A DNA stretch of 6,560 nucleotides from Prevotellaceae bacterium UBA1787 (GTDB taxonomy: Bacteria; Bacteroidota; Bacteroidia; Bacteroidales; Bacteroidaceae). Below are positions 4,712 to 6,560 of the stretch, piece by piece. Made by a program: the position numbers and the translations under genes. The notes under the pieces are model-generated. The model did no database searches, had not been told where the DNA came from, and worked only from the letters and a program-made list of their open reading frames with translations. Position 1 is the stretch's first letter; every line of letters starts with the position of its first letter. The DNA is taken from assembly GCA_002315195.1 (NCBI GenBank), contig DCGD01000112.1, forward strand, positions 1-6,560. Direction: 5' to 3'.

Positions 4712-6560
4712 ATGAAGGAGAAATTTATAGTAACGCTGTTGTGCGCAGTCGTAGGCTTCGGTCAGTCGTTCGCCCGTGAGCATCGTTTTGGTCTTTTTCT
4801 GCAGGAAAGGGAAAAGCCGCTCATGGTGACCGACTCCATACCGCGCTATGCGCACTTGCCTTCCGGAGGAAATGTATTCAAAGCCATAACCGGAGAATAT
4901 TTCACCTTTCAGATGGGTGTGATGGCCCACGACTCCTTGACCGATGTGCAAGTAACATTCCAAGACCTGCGGGCAGGCGGTGGCCTTCGCATACCAAAGT
5001 CGGTGTTCACTTGTTTCAATCAAGAAGGGACGGATTTCCGCGGGCGTAAATTCAAGCGTGAGGTGTGCGTGCGGGGCGGCAAGTTGCAGCCATTGTGGAT
5101 TGGAGTGGACTTAAGCAACGTAAAAGTCGGCACCTATCAAGGTCGGCTTGTATTCCATGCCAATGGAAAAAGCAGCAAGGTGCCCTTTGCGCTGAAGGTG
5201 GAAGAAGGGCATCTCAGCGAGAACGGATGTTCAGAGGGTTGGCGCATGGCGCGCATGAAATGGCTCAACAGCACCGTAGGTCAGGAGGACGAACTGACAA
5301 AACCTTTCACACCCCTGTGCCGCAAGAACAATGCCATCCAATTGCTGGGGCGGAAAGTAACCCTGACCGAACAGGGGCTTCCCGGTTCCATTCTCACCTA
5401 TTTCAACCAAAGTGTGGAGACGATGCACACCGAGGGACAGGAAGTGTTGTCGTCGCCCATGAAATTTGAAGTAACGAAAGTTGATGGCACGGCAGCGTCC
5501 TTCCGTACGGAAACACCACAATATGAGGATAGTCCGACAGTTATCCAGTGGAAGGGGCGACAGGTGTCGGACGAGTTGGCGATAACCTATCGGGCTCGTC
5601 TTGAATATGACGGTTTCATGCGTTACGATGTAGCCTTGGTGGCTCGCAAGAACACCGAGGTGGGAGACGTCAGTCTGCACATTCCCATGCGTCCCGAAAA
5701 ATCCAAGTATTGGATGGGATTGGGCAAGGAAGGCGGTTTCCGCGACAAGGCGGACTTTGATTGGAAATGGGACGTGACGAAAAATCAGGACATGATGTGG
5801 ATGGGCGATGTCAACGGCGGCGTGAGGCTCAAGTTGATGGACGAGCGTTACAGGCGTCCTTTGGTAAACATTTATTACGCCATGGGCAAGTTGGTGGAGC
5901 CCCAATCTTGGAGCAACGGCGGCAACGGCGGCGTGGCGGTAAGGGAGCGCATGGGCAACGTGGAGATGACCGCTTACAGCGGAAACCGCAAACTGTCAGC
6001 CGGCGACACGCTTTATTTCAACTTTGAACTGCTGCTCACACCTTTCAAGTTGGTAGATCGCACCGTGAAATATGGCGACCGCTACGCCCACGGCAGTTCC
6101 AGCGATGATTCCACCGCTGTGGACAAAGCATTCCAAAAGACAGCGACCGTGATGAATGTGCATCACAACGAATACCACTACCCATTCATCAACTATCCCT
6201 ATCAGGACACGGAGGTGAAATCATTGGAAAAAATGATACGCTATGCGCACGAACGCAACCTGCGCGTGAAATTCTACTACACGACCCGGGAAATCACCAA
6301 GAACTTTTCCGAGTTTTGGGCATTCAACTCCCTTCAGGGCGAAATCATCTATCCTGGACCCGGCAATGAGAGCAAGACATTGCTTCATCGCAACGGACCG
6401 CCGCAGTGGTTCATCGACAACCTCAAGGAAAACTACATTCCGGCTTGGTACAACGTAGTGCCCGGAGGCATATACAAAGGAGAAACCGACCTCTCCGTCA
6501 TAACCACCCCCGACAGCCGCCTCAACAACTACTATGTGGCCGGCCTCGACTGGATGCTGC
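4712..6560 (+). CDS. Exported GH123_N/DUF6067-type glycoside hydrolase-like protein, C-terminus cut by the window edge
   Basis: Probable exported glycan-degrading enzyme, open to the right edge (616 residues seen). Residues 1-21 are a clear signal peptide (KEK, then hydrophobic IVTLLCAVVGFGQ, cut after SFA). There is no lipobox cysteine at the cut site, so it is predicted to be soluble in the periplasm or exported. Residues 22-180 hold a beta-sandwich-like region with GEYFTFQMGV (61-70), the pattern of the GH123 N-terminal domain. Further beta-rich sequence follows to about 460, including KYWMGLGKEGGF and a DMMWMGDVNGGVRLK segment that recurs in the DUF6067 family. After a Ser/Asp-rich linker the catalytic-type TIM barrel begins at TVMNVHH (479-485), continues with RVKFYYTTRE (518-527) and PAWY (577-580), and reaches NYYVAGLDWML at the edge. 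The catalytic acids presumably lie beyond it. Assignment is from remembered family features: confident for glycoside hydrolase-like, less so for the exact family. The substrate is unknown. Confidence 0.87.
   Translation, partial: MKEKFIVTLLCAVVGFGQSFAREHRFGLFLQEREKPLMVTDSIPRYAHLPSGGNVFKAITGEYFTFQMGVMAHDSLTDVQVTFQDLRAGGGLRIPKSVFTCFNQEGTDFRGRKFKREVCVRGGKLQPLWIGVDLSNVKVGTYQGRLVFHANGKSSKVPFALKVEEGHLSENGCSEGWRMARMKWLNSTVGQEDELTKPFTPLCRKNNAIQLLGRKVTLTEQGLPGSILTYFNQSVETMHTEGQEVLSSPMKFEVTKVDGTAASFRTETPQYEDSPTVIQWKGRQVSDELAITYRARLEYDGFMRYDVALVARKNTEVGDVSLHIPMRPEKSKYWMGLGKEGGFRDKADFDWKWDVTKNQDMMWMGDVNGGVRLKLMDERYRRPLVNIYYAMGKLVEPQSWSNGGNGGVAVRERMGNVEMTAYSGNRKLSAGDTLYFNFELLLTPFKLVDRTVKYGDRYAHGSSSDDSTAVDKAFQKTATVMNVHHNEYHYPFINYPYQDTEVKSLEKMIRYAHERNLRVKFYYTTREITKNFSEFWAFNSLQGEIIYPGPGNESKTLLHRNGPPQWFIDNLKENYIPAWYNVVPGGIYKGETDLSVITTPDSRLNNYYVAGLDWML

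Noticed and set aside
4433..5023. 196-codon - strand ORF across the junction of the two hydrolase genes
   Set aside because: It is antisense to two genes with signal peptides and domain motifs; its translation shows no family features.
5231..5905. 224-codon - strand ORF rich in His and Leu
   Set aside because: It is the antisense shadow of the GH123-like gene, whose own frame is open from 4712 to the edge.

Overview
The window looks like a piece of a Bacteroidota chromosome, most probably order Bacteroidales (Bacteroides/Prevotella-like). Starts lack Shine-Dalgarno sequences. Boxes of the form TAnnTTTG, the Bacteroidota -7 element, lie upstream of genes. The gene content (an acyltransferase-3 membrane enzyme, a zinc-less sirtuin, a fragment of an AAA/PD-(D/E)XK nuclease, and two exported glycoside hydrolase-type proteins) is also typical of gut or oral Bacteroidales. 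Genus and species cannot be fixed from the sequence alone.

The left half (about 1-3180) is read leftward. From the right it holds: the C-terminal remnant of a PD-(D/E)XK nuclease-type protein (2871-3137, homology reaching to about 3176); an NAD-dependent CobB-like sirtuin (1931-2629) with its own -7 box and a short hairpin in its leader; a roughly 500-base stretch with no convincing gene, but with a candidate leftward promoter (1886-1918) and two doubtful small ORFs; a lysine-rich hypothetical protein with internal QKPK/NLNDQ repeats (825-1427); and, 5 bases further on, an acyltransferase-3 family membrane protein (819 to beyond the left edge). The last two are almost certainly co-transcribed.

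The right half (about 3180-6560) is read rightward. After an AT-rich leader of about 300 bases come two exported proteins 87 bases apart: a 396-residue TIM-barrel glycoside hydrolase-like protein that begins at a TTG codon (3434-4624), and the first 616 residues of a larger GH123_N/DUF6067-type protein (4712 to beyond the right edge). They look like the carbohydrate-degrading part of a polysaccharide utilisation cluster, although no SusC/SusD pair, sulfatase or regulator is visible here.

No tRNA, rRNA, CRISPR array, insertion sequence or attachment site was recognised. The items most worth a second look are the two-gene glycan-degrading pair without a clear substrate, the repeat protein tied to an acyltransferase, the sirtuin that lacks the zinc cysteines, and the promoter plus small ORFs in the 1428-1930 gap.
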